Source of the DNA: Saccharomycodes ludwigii
Lineage: Eukaryota > Ascomycota > Saccharomycetes > Saccharomycodales > Saccharomycodaceae
DNA length: 64,000 bases
Reading direction: 5' to 3'
Assembly (NCBI RefSeq): GCF_020623625.1
Contig: NC_060206.1
Span: forward strand, 434,001-498,000
Position numbers and translations under genes: made by a program. Within the stretch, counting starts at the first letter, position 1; each line of letters starts with the position of its first letter. This document shows positions 1 to 9,179 of this stretch, in pieces. A model generated the notes under the pieces. The model was not told the origin of the DNA. It saw nothing but the letters and a program-made list of their open reading frames with translations, and did not search any database.

Positions 1-134
1 ACTCGATAATAAAGATAAAGGATATAAAATATGCTGTTGTGCATGATACATTGGAAACATTTATAAATGAATTTAGTCCCTTGTCATATTACAATTTGCA
101 AGATGGAGATATAATTCATGTGATTTTAGGTTAA
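1..134 (+). CDS. PAC2: PAC2-like tubulin cofactor E, C-terminal end (partial)
   Basis: An open frame enters from the left edge and ends at the TAA at 132-134, giving about 43 C-terminal residues. The tail is acidic and hydrophobic and ends in LQDGDIIHVILG, which looks like the last strands of a ubiquitin-like fold. Tubulin-folding cofactor E (Pac2) has a C-terminal ubiquitin-like domain, and in S. cerevisiae PAC2 (YER007W) is the convergent neighbour of TMA20 (YER007C-A), exactly the arrangement seen here. The identity therefore rests on position plus the short tail. Pac2 helps fold alpha-tubulin in the cytosol. The CAP-Gly and leucine-rich parts lie outside the window and cannot be checked. 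Confidence 0.6.
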   Translation, partial: SIIKIKDIKYAVVHDTLETFINEFSPLSYYNLQDGDIIHVILG

Positions 135-253
135 GAAACTTCATAATTTGTGTATATTTACTTTTAAAGGGGAAGTGGAGAGGGAAGAGGAAAAAAAAAA
201 ATGTATATAATTGCTGGTGTATCTTTTATACATATATCTATATAAAATCATTT

Positions 254-805
254 TTAGTCAATTGACAGGTTCCATAAACAATCACCTAAATGATGGATCA
301 TTTCTACGCCATGCCCCTTATTAATAGATTTGATATCCTCAGTAGACATTAACAATTTACCAATTGCCAAAGCGTTTTCTTTATTTTCCGCATTAATTAT
401 TACAGTGGTATCTTTATCCAATTCATCATCTTTCTTCTCAGGCAATTTACCACCAGCAGAAGTTAAACCTGGACACATGATATTTGCACCACTTAGCACA
501 AATTTAATAGCACCTCTATCGACTTGAACAGTGGGGAAAGCTTCTGGAAATTTGTGAACTAGTCTTAAACTTGGGATTAATTCATCAAACTTTTGGAAAA
601 ATAAAATTTCTCCATTGACTCTATATAGTTGGATTTTATCCTCACACTTAATTAGCTCAAATAAACATTTTTTAGGGATTAACTCATCAATTACTTCTTC
701 TAACTTGGGATATTGACTTACTAGTTTTGATTTCATTGCTCTTTGTACAGAAGATTTAACGTTAGAACGTGAATGAACGTCCTCTTTAGACAATTTTTTA
801 AACAT
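254..805 (-). CDS. TMA20: Tma20, MCT-1-type translation factor with PUA domain
   Basis: The protein has 183 residues, starting MFKKLSKEDVHSRS and matching yeast Tma20 along its whole length as I remember it (blocks PTVQVDRGAIKFVLSGAN, MCPGLTSAG and INAENKENALAIGKL). The N-terminal MCT1-like domain is followed by a PUA domain of about residues 95-175. Tma20 works with Tma22 on 40S subunits, in recycling of post-termination subunits and in reinitiation. I place the start at 805 because an in-frame upstream Met at 892 adds only a Lys-rich stretch with no homology. S. cerevisiae TMA20 is, to my knowledge, spliced near its 5' end. Here the frame is continuous across that position and no branch-point motif is visible upstream, so the intron appears absent. 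It is convergent with the PAC2-like gene. Confidence 0.93.
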   Translation of the reverse strand: MFKKLSKEDVHSRSNVKSSVQRAMKSKLVSQYPKLEEVIDELIPKKCLFELIKCEDKIQLYRVNGEILFFQKFDELIPSLRLVHKFPEAFPTVQVDRGAIKFVLSGANIMCPGLTSAGGKLPEKKDDELDKDTTVIINAENKENALAIGKLLMSTEDIKSINKGHGVEMIHHLGDCLWNLSID

Positions 806-1108
806 AGCGTGTTTTCTTTTACTATTTCTCTTTCCTTCTTTTTTTTTTTTTTTTGTTCTGAAAAGCTTTTGAAAAGCAATAAAAGCAAGCAATGAAGAAG
901 AAGACCTGAATATAACTAATAATTTTGAGCCTAAACAAAATAAAATTTTTAAAGACTTGAAAAAAAAAAAAAAAAGAAACTGAAAAAAAAAAAAAATTTA
1001 AAAAAAAAAGACGTATATATAATTATAATTTAGCATTTTACACGACCGTAAATAATAAAACAACCCGCCAAAATACACTAGTATATATATATATATATAT
1101 ATTACTAA
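806..1108. other. Intergenic, TMA20 promoter and STE24 3' flank
   Basis: About 300 bases of A/T-rich DNA with several poly-A runs (about 960-1010) and a short TA repeat (about 1082-1101) just after the STE24 stop codon. No coding or RNA signal is seen. Confidence 0.7.
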
Positions 1109-2416
1109 CTAGTTCTTCTTTTCTAATTTAACAATTTCGGCTTCAATGGCATCCAAACGTTCTATTAAAGTTGGGTGGTTATAATGGTAGCTAGGATACA
1201 ATGGATCAACATGCATACTACTTAAATTAGCAACTTGTAAAGTGATCAAGGCTTGGCTTAGTTCTTTACCATAGCCTAACTTAGTAGCAAAAGCATCAGC
1301 CTCATACTCGTTATGTCTAATAAATAAATTCATAATAAATTGGACAAGACAATCCATAGGTTTCAATAATTCGCCAAAGATAGAAAACCCAATTAAATAA
1401 GGGAATTTATTATTCAAAAACACTTTTTTCCCAACTGATTTTTGACCAGTTGCTGATTCAATGTTGAAACCAAAGCTCTTGTATAGTGATTTGTTCTGAT
1501 AAACCGCAGAAAATAGAGGGAAAATAACTGATATATGGAATTGACCAACAAGCAACAATTGTATAATATGATTTTTTTTCCAATGCCCAATTTCATGACC
1601 TAGAACGGCAACAACTTCATCAACACTGGATTGTTCGATCAATGTATCAAATATAACAATTCTTTGTTTGAAAAATGGCAAACCGGTAAAATAAGCGTTT
1701 GAGTGACTAGATCTTTTGCTGCCATCAACGACAAAAATTTTATCCAATGGAAATTTCAATTTACGTGCCAAATCTTCAATCTTGGTTTTCAATTCACCGT
1801 CTTCTAATGGCGTGAATTTATTAAACAAGGGCAAAATCACAGTGGGAACCAATAAAATCATTAAAACTTGTAAAATGGCGATAAACCCCATAATGTAATA
1901 AATAAAATTGTCGGTGAATTTATCGAATATCTTACCAACAGCGTACAAAATCGGGGACATTAGAACAACTTGTAAAACATTGCTTTTAACTAAGTCGGTC
2001 ACCCATAACTTGGTGGTCAATTTATTAAAGCCAAATGCTTCTTCCAAAACAAAATGGCTATAATAATCAAATGGTAAATTCAATAAAGAAAAGGCAAAAG
2101 TACTTAGATTAAAATAAAAAACACTTTGAGTGACAATGCCTAAACCAGAAACAGAAATAGCAGGACGGAAATAAGAGATTAATTTGGTGCCAATTTTGCC
2201 GGACAAATTCCAAATGTATGGTTGTAGATCATATTTCAAAACAACAATGTTTAAAATTAAGCTAAACAAGTTATCAACACACCCGAACTTAGATTTGGCA
2301 ATACCATATTCGTCAGACTTGGCAAATTTTTCTTCATCAATTTTGCCCTTTAAAATTGGTGGGATTTTTTTGGTTTTATCTTCTGTCGTTGTTGTTGTTG
2401 ATAATGGTGATGATAT
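1109..2416 (-). CDS. STE24: Ste24 CAAX prenyl protease, 5' end unresolved
   Basis: This is a zinc metalloprotease of the ER and inner nuclear membrane that removes the last three residues of farnesylated CAAX proteins and also cleaves the a-factor N-terminus. Visible marks are the HEIGH zinc site, VVDGSKRSSHSNAYFTGLP, FNKFTPLEDGELK, the downstream Glu motif NEYEADAFA, and several hydrophobic segments. Conserved sequence runs upstream of the first track codon (a TTG at 2269) through PPILKGKIDEEKF up to about 2416, where the frame meets a TAA at 2417-2419 with no ATG. The first 50 or so residues expected from the family are missing from this frame. A different frame just upstream (about 2385-2465) reads SFDYLW, similar to SFESYL near the yeast N-terminus. 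A frameshift, an unseen intron or a sequence error could explain this. Confidence 0.85.
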   Translation of the reverse strand: MSSPLSTTTTTEDKTKKIPPILKGKIDEEKFAKSDEYGIAKSKFGCVDNLFSLILNIVVLKYDLQPYIWNLSGKIGTKLISYFRPAISVSGLGIVTQSVFYFNLSTFAFSLLNLPFDYYSHFVLEEAFGFNKLTTKLWVTDLVKSNVLQVVLMSPILYAVGKIFDKFTDNFIYYIMGFIAILQVLMILLVPTVILPLFNKFTPLEDGELKTKIEDLARKLKFPLDKIFVVDGSKRSSHSNAYFTGLPFFKQRIVIFDTLIEQSSVDEVVAVLGHEIGHWKKNHIIQLLLVGQFHISVIFPLFSAVYQNKSLYKSFGFNIESATGQKSVGKKVFLNNKFPYLIGFSIFGELLKPMDCLVQFIMNLFIRHNEYEADAFATKLGYGKELSQALITLQVANLSSMHVDPLYPSYHYNHPTLIERLDAIEAEIVKLEKKN

Positions 2417-3752
2417 TTATTGGAATTGATATTATTCCATAAATAATCGAAACTTTGGCAAAAAAGAAGTGGCAAATGATTTTTATTTATTTATTAACTC
2501 ATTTATTCATTTATTTATTCATTTATTTATTCATTCATTCATTCATTCATTCATTTATTCATTCATTCATTTATTCACTCATTCACCCATTTATATAACA
2601 TATATTTTTTTTTTCATACTTTTTTTTCCCGATTCAGATTAAAAATATAACTCAGACTATCCACCAGTCCGTAGTTCTGCCACTCGGACCAAACCATAAA
2701 TAAAAAAATTATTTGATAAAAAGTTGTATTTATTAACAATTTCCAAGATTTAAATGCTTCTTTTTTTTTTTTTTTTTTTTTTAATTCATTTTTCCAACTG
2801 GAAAAAAGAAGATATTATTATTATTATTATTCAAATATAATAAAATAAAATAAAATAAAAAAAAAAAAAAAAAACTGCTGTATACAATTCATTATCAAAT
2901 CATGAAATGGCATACAAAAGTTATAGTAATATTCCAAAAATTCCCTACATAATCTGTAAAAAGTTGCCTCATTGTTATGAATAACAAAAGAAACGAAAGA
3001 CTATGAGGAGTAAATAAAAGCTAATTTTTTAAAAAAAAATTTTAATAATCTGGTTACTATTTTTTCTTTTTAAATCAGCAAAATAACACAATCTCGGACG
3101 AATCCTCACTGATATGCGTATTTCCCTTGCATAAGGACGTGGTTTTTATACATTTTTATTTTAAATAAGCAAAAGTCAGACAAAGAAGAAAGAAAGAAAG
3201 AAAGAAAGAGAGAAATAAATAAATAGTAAAAGAAAAGTTGAAGATCGACGTAAAACAAATAAAAAATATATTCGAAAAAAATTTACAAAAGAAGAAGAAA
3301 TGTAAAAAAAAAAAGAAACTGAAAAAAAATTTACAAGAAGAAAATAAAAAAAAAAAATTACAAGAAAATAAAAAAAAAAAAAAAAAAAAATATTACCTCA
3401 TAAACACCCATACCTATCATCCATGGTGTACAGATGTTTACTTATGCCGACTACTAACAAAAAACAACACTACGGAAAACCGGATATTCCCATAATCGGC
3501 TTACAGTTTTTGTGTTTTTAACGCGTTATTTATTTATTTTTCTTTTTTTTTTCCATGTAAAAATTTTAAAAGTTACACGTTAACAAAACAATTGTAGTCA
3601 ATATGAAAAACAAATATAATACAAGCTAATCTGGTATATTCTGTTGTAAAGACTAACACATACACTAATAATACTACATAAACAATTAAACAGATAAATA
3701 AGGAAAACATATATATATATAAACCACCTATGTACATTGAAAAATACAAGCA
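2417..3752. other. Shared intergenic region between STE24 and MPH1
   Basis: This 1.3 kb stretch separates divergent STE24 and MPH1 and should hold both promoters. It contains an ATTC/ATTT tetranucleotide repeat (about 2503-2582), poly-T (2760-2782), poly-A (about 2859-2873) and purine-rich runs around 3185-3390. TCGGAC occurs at 2684-2689 and 3094-3099. The part nearest STE24 probably also includes the missing STE24 N-terminus. A Lys-rich open frame at 3238-3495 lacks an ATG and looks spurious. Confidence 0.6.
2503..2582. repeat. ATTC/ATTT tetranucleotide microsatellite
   Basis: Roughly twenty copies of a 4-base unit, mostly ATTC or ATTT, upstream of STE24. It lies just beyond the point where the STE24 N-terminal coding similarity disappears, so repeat-length changes or sequencing error here could bear on the unresolved 5' end. 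Confidence 0.9.
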
Positions 3753-3768
3753 ATGTCGAATGAAATAA
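3730..3768 (+). promoter_or_regulatory. Candidate upstream ORF overlapping the MPH1 start
   Basis: An ATG at 3730, 23 bases before the MPH1 start, opens a 12-codon frame that ends at 3768, past the MPH1 ATG at 3753 and out of frame with it. If the transcript begins upstream of 3730, scanning ribosomes would meet this ATG first, which could lower MPH1 translation. The transcript start is not known. Confidence 0.35.
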
Positions 3769-6700
3769 TTAATAGCGACGATTTCAACGATTTGAGCGAT
3801 GGTGATTTGGACTATTTAATTACTTCCACAGCAGATACCAATAAGAACAATAATGCCATTGTCCCTAAAAATACCACTATCACCACTAAGGTCGACAATA
3901 ATACACCTAAAACCAGCTCTTTAACAACTTTTAACAACAGACCAGCTAATTGTAGATCCCACACAGAATACCAAAGTAATCATTATAATAATTTATCAAC
4001 AGCATCGTCATCAACAACATCAGGAGCTGCTGTTGATTCACTTACCTCCATCAACAATAAATATATTGATTCAGATGATTCAGATGATCTAGATGATTAT
4101 ATAATAGACAAATCAACGCAACCTATTATAGCTGGATCTGCACATAATACTACAACAACACCAAAAAAATATAAATACAACAGTACCGGATTGGATGATA
4201 CCATAAATAATACAAACACTGATAATAAAATACCTTACAACGAGAACAAAAATAATACCAGCAAAACCACTGATAAACTCCCCGCTACCAATACTGCTTC
4301 CACATTTACAAAGTATGTAGAAATAAATTTGGATCAACAAAGGATAGATCGTAGTTTAGCTGCACCAACACATCACCAATTGGCCTATGATGAATTGCCC
4401 ATATATATCTATCCAACAAATTTCCCCATACGTGATTACCAAGTAGATATAGTCCAGAAATCCTTGTTTCAAAACGTGTTAGCCACCATTCCCACCGGTA
4501 CTGGGAAAACGTTTATAGCATCCACAGTAATGCTGAATTATTACAGATGGACTTCCACAAAAGATTCCAAAATTATATTTATGGCACCAACAAGACCGTT
4601 AGTGGCACAACAAATTAAAGCATGTTTAGGTATAACCGGAATCCCATACGACGACACCGCAATTTTATTGGACAAATCAAGGAAAAACAGAGAAACAATT
4701 TGGGAGACTAAAAAAGTGTTTTTCACTACTCCGCAAGTGGTGGAAAATGACTTGAAAAGAGGAGTTCTGAACCCTAAACATATTATTTTATTAGTTATCG
4801 ATGAAGCCCATAGAGCTAGGGGCTCATATGCATATGTTAATGTTGTTAGTTTTATCAAACGGTTTTCCACTTCATTCAGGGTGCTAGCTTTGACTGCAAC
4901 ACCGGCCCAGGATTTAGAAGGTGTCCAAGAAATAGTCAATAATCTAAGCATTTCTAAAATTGAATTGCGAACAGAGAAAAGTGAAGATGTAAGCAAATAT
5001 ATGAAAACCAGAGATGTGGTTAAACAAATTGTTCCCTTAAACGAAGAAATGGCCGATATCATTGAAAAAATTGGCGTAGCTATATTGCCAGTATTACAAG
5101 AAGCTAACGAATGTAATTTGTACGATGATACCGATCCATCAAGAATAAATTCTTTTGTAGCGTTAAATAAGTCGCAAAAGGTGATTGCCAATCCTACTTT
5201 ACCCGAGGGTTTGAAATGGAAATATTATTTCATACTACAGTTACTTTCGCACGTTGGACAAATGTTAAAAAGATTGAAAATTTACGGGATAAGAGTTTTT
5301 TATAACTATTTCCAAGACAAATTAATTGAATTTAAAACAAAATATGATTTGGGCAAGTCTACTAATAAAACAGCGGCTTCATTTTATTATAACCCGATCT
5401 TGACACAATTGAAAAAAGATGTTGAAAGGTTATTATTGACAAGGAAATACGATTTTTTAGGTCATGATAAATTACAACATGTTAAAGATGAACTAACGGA
5501 TTTTTTCCATAACAATACTAGTGGGAATGATGACCGTAGAGTGATTATTTTCACTGAGCTAAGAGAATCAGCTTTAGAAATTGTGAAAATTATAGATTCG
5601 ATGAATGACGAAAAAATCAGATCACATATTTTTATTGGCCAAAGTAAAGGGAAAGAAGGATTTGATGATGTAAAATTTACTTTAAAGCATAAGAAAAAGG
5701 GGAAAAAATTAAAAGACAGATTGGAATATGAAAAGGAAAAAGTTGATTATTTGCAATCAAAAAAAGATGAGCAAAAACAAGCAAAGGAACTAAGAAGTTC
5801 AAGTAGAACCTGTTCTTCAGAAGAGGCTCAACTTAGCGGGATGAACCAAAAACAACAAAAACAGGTTATCAACGATTTTAAGAAGGGTATTTACAATGTA
5901 ATTGTATGTACTTCTATCGGCGAAGAAGGTTTAGATATTGGAGAGGTTGATCTAATCATTTGCTATGATTCGACCAGCAGTCCAATTAAGAACATCCAGA
6001 GAATGGGTAGAACAGGTCGTAAAAGAGATGGTAAAATTCTATTATTATTAAGTTCAAATGAAAACAAAAAGTTCGAACAATCTATGAGCAGTTATTATGC
6101 TTTACAAGACTTAATCGCCTCTGGGGATCGTATTGAATATCAAAAAAGTGACCGAATAATACCTAATGCTTATAACCCGCAATGCCAATATGAATTTATA
6201 GATATAAATGAAACTAATGATGAAGTAAACCATTTAGAAACAATGGATGAGGTTATTAAGTTTGCCACGCAAGCGATGTTGGGTAAGATCAAACCGCTGA
6301 AAAGCACAACTGTTCAAAAAAATAATAAGAGGAAAAATATTGACGCAGGTAATACGAAAAAAAGGCAAAAACAATTTTTTATGCCAGACAATGTGGAAAC
6401 TGGGATTATATCTGCTATTAAAATGGTTGAGAAAAAAAACTGTTCAAACATTAATCTAGATGTTAAATCCAATGGCAGTGGTATTCGTAGGTGTGAGATT
6501 AGCAGCGAGGAAGAAGAGGAAGAAGAGGAAGAGGCAAATGAGAGAGATATAATAGAGAAATTCTTTAAAAATAATTATAAACCTAAACCTAGTAAGATGG
6601 AAATATCTATTGATTTATCGAGTGAGAGTAATATAGACCATGATAACACTGATACCTCAACCACTACAACTACAAGCAATAGCAGCCAATTGATACCGCA

Positions 6701-6842
6701 TTCTAAAATAACAAGAGATATTAAAAACATGTTTGCCAATACTACTTGTAACAATGCTGATAACTTGACGGGTGCTAAACATGATATTATTCCAAACAAG
6801 GCTCTTGATGATCAAAGACTGATAGAGTTACTGGATGATTAA
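3753..6842 (+). CDS. MPH1: Mph1, FANCM-type 3'-5' DNA helicase
   Basis: The protein has 1029 residues (S. cerevisiae 993). It is a superfamily 2 helicase that dissociates D-loops and remodels stalled forks in error-free recombination repair. Visible motifs are the Q-like region IRDYQVDIVQ (about 228), Walker A PTGTGKTF (about 248), the DEAH box VIDEAHRA (about 348), ALTATPA (motif III, about 378), and the C-terminal helicase core EEGLDIGEVD (about 723) with QRMGRTGRKRDG (about 748). The first 190 or so residues are Asn/Thr/Asp-rich and disordered. The tail contains a poly-Glu run near residue 915 and ends in an acidic LLDD. Its S. cerevisiae counterpart is YIR002C, part of the chromosome IX block. 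A short overlapping upstream ORF sits at its start. Confidence 0.95.
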   Translation: MSNEIINSDDFNDLSDGDLDYLITSTADTNKNNNAIVPKNTTITTKVDNNTPKTSSLTTFNNRPANCRSHTEYQSNHYNNLSTASSSTTSGAAVDSLTSINNKYIDSDDSDDLDDYIIDKSTQPIIAGSAHNTTTTPKKYKYNSTGLDDTINNTNTDNKIPYNENKNNTSKTTDKLPATNTASTFTKYVEINLDQQRIDRSLAAPTHHQLAYDELPIYIYPTNFPIRDYQVDIVQKSLFQNVLATIPTGTGKTFIASTVMLNYYRWTSTKDSKIIFMAPTRPLVAQQIKACLGITGIPYDDTAILLDKSRKNRETIWETKKVFFTTPQVVENDLKRGVLNPKHIILLVIDEAHRARGSYAYVNVVSFIKRFSTSFRVLALTATPAQDLEGVQEIVNNLSISKIELRTEKSEDVSKYMKTRDVVKQIVPLNEEMADIIEKIGVAILPVLQEANECNLYDDTDPSRINSFVALNKSQKVIANPTLPEGLKWKYYFILQLLSHVGQMLKRLKIYGIRVFYNYFQDKLIEFKTKYDLGKSTNKTAASFYYNPILTQLKKDVERLLLTRKYDFLGHDKLQHVKDELTDFFHNNTSGNDDRRVIIFTELRESALEIVKIIDSMNDEKIRSHIFIGQSKGKEGFDDVKFTLKHKKKGKKLKDRLEYEKEKVDYLQSKKDEQKQAKELRSSSRTCSSEEAQLSGMNQKQQKQVINDFKKGIYNVIVCTSIGEEGLDIGEVDLIICYDSTSSPIKNIQRMGRTGRKRDGKILLLLSSNENKKFEQSMSSYYALQDLIASGDRIEYQKSDRIIPNAYNPQCQYEFIDINETNDEVNHLETMDEVIKFATQAMLGKIKPLKSTTVQKNNKRKNIDAGNTKKRQKQFFMPDNVETGIISAIKMVEKKNCSNINLDVKSNGSGIRRCEISSEEEEEEEEEANERDIIEKFFKNNYKPKPSKMEISIDLSSESNIDHDNTDTSTTTTTSNSSQLIPHSKITRDIKNMFANTTCNNADNLTGAKHDIIPNKALDDQRLIELLDD

Positions 6843-7448
6843 GGAACGGTTACGAGCATGGTGTATAAATATTTTTAGTTTTGGGTAAATGTAGCATATG
6901 TATCTAATGATATATGGACACTTTCCGTTTAAGTAATCTGAATTTTTTTTTTTTTTTTGGTTAATTGATCATTAACAAATTAGAAATGCAGTCTGAGACG
7001 CGATTACAAAAAGAAAAAAGAGAAAGAAAAAAGAGAAAGAAAAAACGTGACATCACGTGACTTTTTATCTTACTTTTTTTCCGATTGTGCGCGCATGGCG
7101 TTTTCTTTTTACCAGCCATAAAAAAACATTTGTTTTTTTCCTTTTTCTTTTCTTTTTCCTTTTCCTTTTCCTTCTTTTCTTTTTTCCTTCGTTTTCTTCC
7201 TTTTTTTTCCTTTTCTTCTCCCTGTTTCCTTTCAATAAACTACAATCTTCAAATTACAAAGTGCTAAACATCAAAATAAAAGTAACGTCTGTGTCACTGC
7301 TCGTATCATACCCCACTTTCTTTTTTCTTTCTACACGTCTCTGGTATTCAGTTACTTTATCTCTTCTTTTTATCTCTCTTTATTATCAAATAACAGAAAG
7401 GAAAAACAAAAAAAAAAAAACAAAACTAAATATAACAATAATCAATAA
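6843..7448. other. SUA7 promoter region
   Basis: About 600 bases holding the MPH1 3' flank and SUA7 promoter. It has poly-T (about 6943-6958), a perfect TCACGTGA palindrome at 7053-7060 and long pyrimidine-rich tracts (7120-7230). The ATG-less or Phe-rich frames crossing it are composition artefacts. Confidence 0.6.
7053..7061. promoter_or_regulatory. CACGTG palindrome (Cbf1-type site)
   Basis: TCACGTGAC lies about 390 bases before the SUA7 start. Cbf1, a bHLH protein, binds RTCACGTG. The match is exact, but function at this promoter is inferred. It also satisfies the centromere CDEI consensus, although no CDEIII follows. Confidence 0.45.
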
Positions 7449-8618
7449 ATGAGTTTCCAAGTCAACGCCACTGCCACTGCAACAGCAGCAGGTGCACCTA
7501 GAAGACATGGTCCTAATTTAAATATTGTAATTTCCTGTCCTGAATGTAAAGTTTATCCACCAAAAGTAGTTGAACGTTTCAGTGAGGGTGATATAGTTTG
7601 TGCCTTGTGTGGATTAGTCTTGAGTGATAGAATTATCGATACCCGTTCTGAATGGCGTACCTTTTCAAATGATGATCAAAATGGAGATGACCCAAGCCGT
7701 GTCGGTGAAGCCTCTAACCCCTTATTAGATGGCTCGCATCTATCCACGAGAATTGGTCCCAACACAGTTGGTGGTGACTTAAAAATGACCAGAGAATTGA
7801 ACCGTGCACAGAGTAAAAGTATTGTTGACAAAAGAGACAACGAGTTGCAAGTGGCTTATGCTAAAATTACTGTTATGTGTGATGCAGCAGAATTGCCCAA
7901 GATTGTTAAAGATTGTGCAAAAGAAGCCTATAAAATTTGTTTCGAAGAAAAAATCTTGAAAGGTAAATCACAAGAAAGTATTATGGCTAGTGTCATCTTG
8001 GTTGGGTGTCGTAGGGCTAAAGTTGGTAGATCTTTTAAGGAAATTTTATCCTTGACAAACGTTAAAAAAAAGGAAATTTACAAGACTTTTAATATTATCA
8101 AAAATGTGTTAAAAGAAAAAAATGCCACCGGGTTTGCCAATATCGATACAGCAAACATTTCTTCAGGCCAAACCTCTGCAGAAACCTTTATTCCTCGTTT
8201 TTGTTCTCATTTGGGGTTATCTGTCCAGGTTGCTAATGCAGCTGAATATATTGCTTTACACTGTAAAGATATCAATGTATTGGCTGGTAAGTCTCCAATC
8301 ACCATTGCTGCTGCCGCGATTTATATGTCTATTTTGTTATTTAATTTGGATCTAAGTCCAGCACAGGTTTCACGTACTTTGCAAGTTACTGAAGGTACCA
8401 TCAAGACAGGATATAAAACTTTATATGAACATAAAGAAATAGTTATTGATCCAAGATTAATAGAATCCGGTAAGGTTAGAATCGAAAACTTACCTAAACC
8501 AAATGAAAGAGCTGCGAATGGCACAGCGGCAACTAATACAAACATTCCTGTAATTACACCAGCAGCTACACCGGCACCTGCTTCATTAAAAGAGGAAGTT
8601 AAAACAGGGGGAAAATAA
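7449..8618 (+). CDS. SUA7: TFIIB, RNA polymerase II initiation factor
   Basis: The protein has 389 residues (S. cerevisiae Sua7: 345). TFIIB bridges TBP at the TATA box to RNA polymerase II and sets the start site. The N-terminal zinc ribbon is visible as Cys30-x2-Cys33 and Cys51-x2-Cys54, followed by the B-reader/B-linker region with RSEWRTF and then two cyclin-like repeats (about 125-215 and 230-330) containing [13 protein letters not shown] and [13 protein letters not shown]. Extra length lies in an Ala/Thr-rich N-terminus of about 15 residues and an Ala/Pro/Thr-rich tail. The start at 7449 gives the compact form expected for the family. A CACGTG site lies in its promoter. Confidence 0.96.
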   Translation: MSFQVNATATATAAGAPRRHGPNLNIVISCPECKVYPPKVVERFSEGDIVCALCGLVLSDRIIDTRSEWRTFSNDDQNGDDPSRVGEASNPLLDGSHLSTRIGPNTVGGDLKMTRELNRAQSKSIVDKRDNELQVAYAKITVMCDAAELPKIVKDCAKEAYKICFEEKILKGKSQESIMASVILVGCRRAKVGRSFKEILSLTNVKKKEIYKTFNIIKNVLKEKNATGFANIDTANISSGQTSAETFIPRFCSHLGLSVQVANAAEYIALHCKDINVLAGKSPITIAAAAIYMSILLFNLDLSPAQVSRTLQVTEGTIKTGYKTLYEHKEIVIDPRLIESGKVRIENLPKPNERAANGTAATNTNIPVITPAATPAPASLKEEVKTGGK

Positions 8619-9179
8619 TAGGATATTTTTAATATTTTACTCTTCTCTTCAGTTAAAATATGATAGCTTGAACAGGGGGGGGGGAAGGATAATAAATTAT
8701 AGAAAGGTAATTCAGGGTTATAATATTCTATTTTATTATTTCAGAAAAGAAGAGAAAAAGAGGAGCAAAAAAAAAAAAAAAAAAAAAAAAAGGAAAAAAA
8801 AAAAAAAAGATAATCTATTTTTTATTTTCATTTTTTTTAATATTCTTCTTTTTTTGTTATTGTTTGTTTCATTCTATACAATTCCTCTCTCTCCTCCCCC
8901 CTCCATTAATTGGTAATTTAGCAATCATTTTTGTGATACTTATAGTATATACAAAAGTTATACCCGTTCATATATTTATGCTTATTTTAAACAATGAAAA
9001 ATATGTTCACTGCTAGTAACGTTTCTCTTGGAAATAAGAAAGTAAAAAAAATAAAAAGTGAGATAAACTAAGAATTTTATTTTATTTTTACAACATATTT
9101 GATGATAAGCTAATCTTCTACTTATTTACAATATTTCTTGTTTTTTTTTTCTTCTTCTTTTATATGTCGGTAAAAAAAT
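8619..9179. other. Intergenic between convergent SUA7 and YND1
   Basis: About 560 bases of 3' flanks. It has a run of nine G at about 8676-8684, poly-A of about 23 (8769-8791), and T-rich sequence. The open frame at 8668-8916 is Lys-rich, has no similarity I recognise, and is rejected. Confidence 0.6.

Noticed and set aside
3238-3495. 85-residue Lys-rich open frame
   Set aside because: It begins with TTG rather than ATG and is composed of A-rich repeat translation.
7057-7452. 131-residue Phe/Ser-rich frame overlapping the SUA7 start
   Set aside because: No ATG start of its own quality, pyrimidine-tract translation, and it overlaps a strongly conserved gene start.
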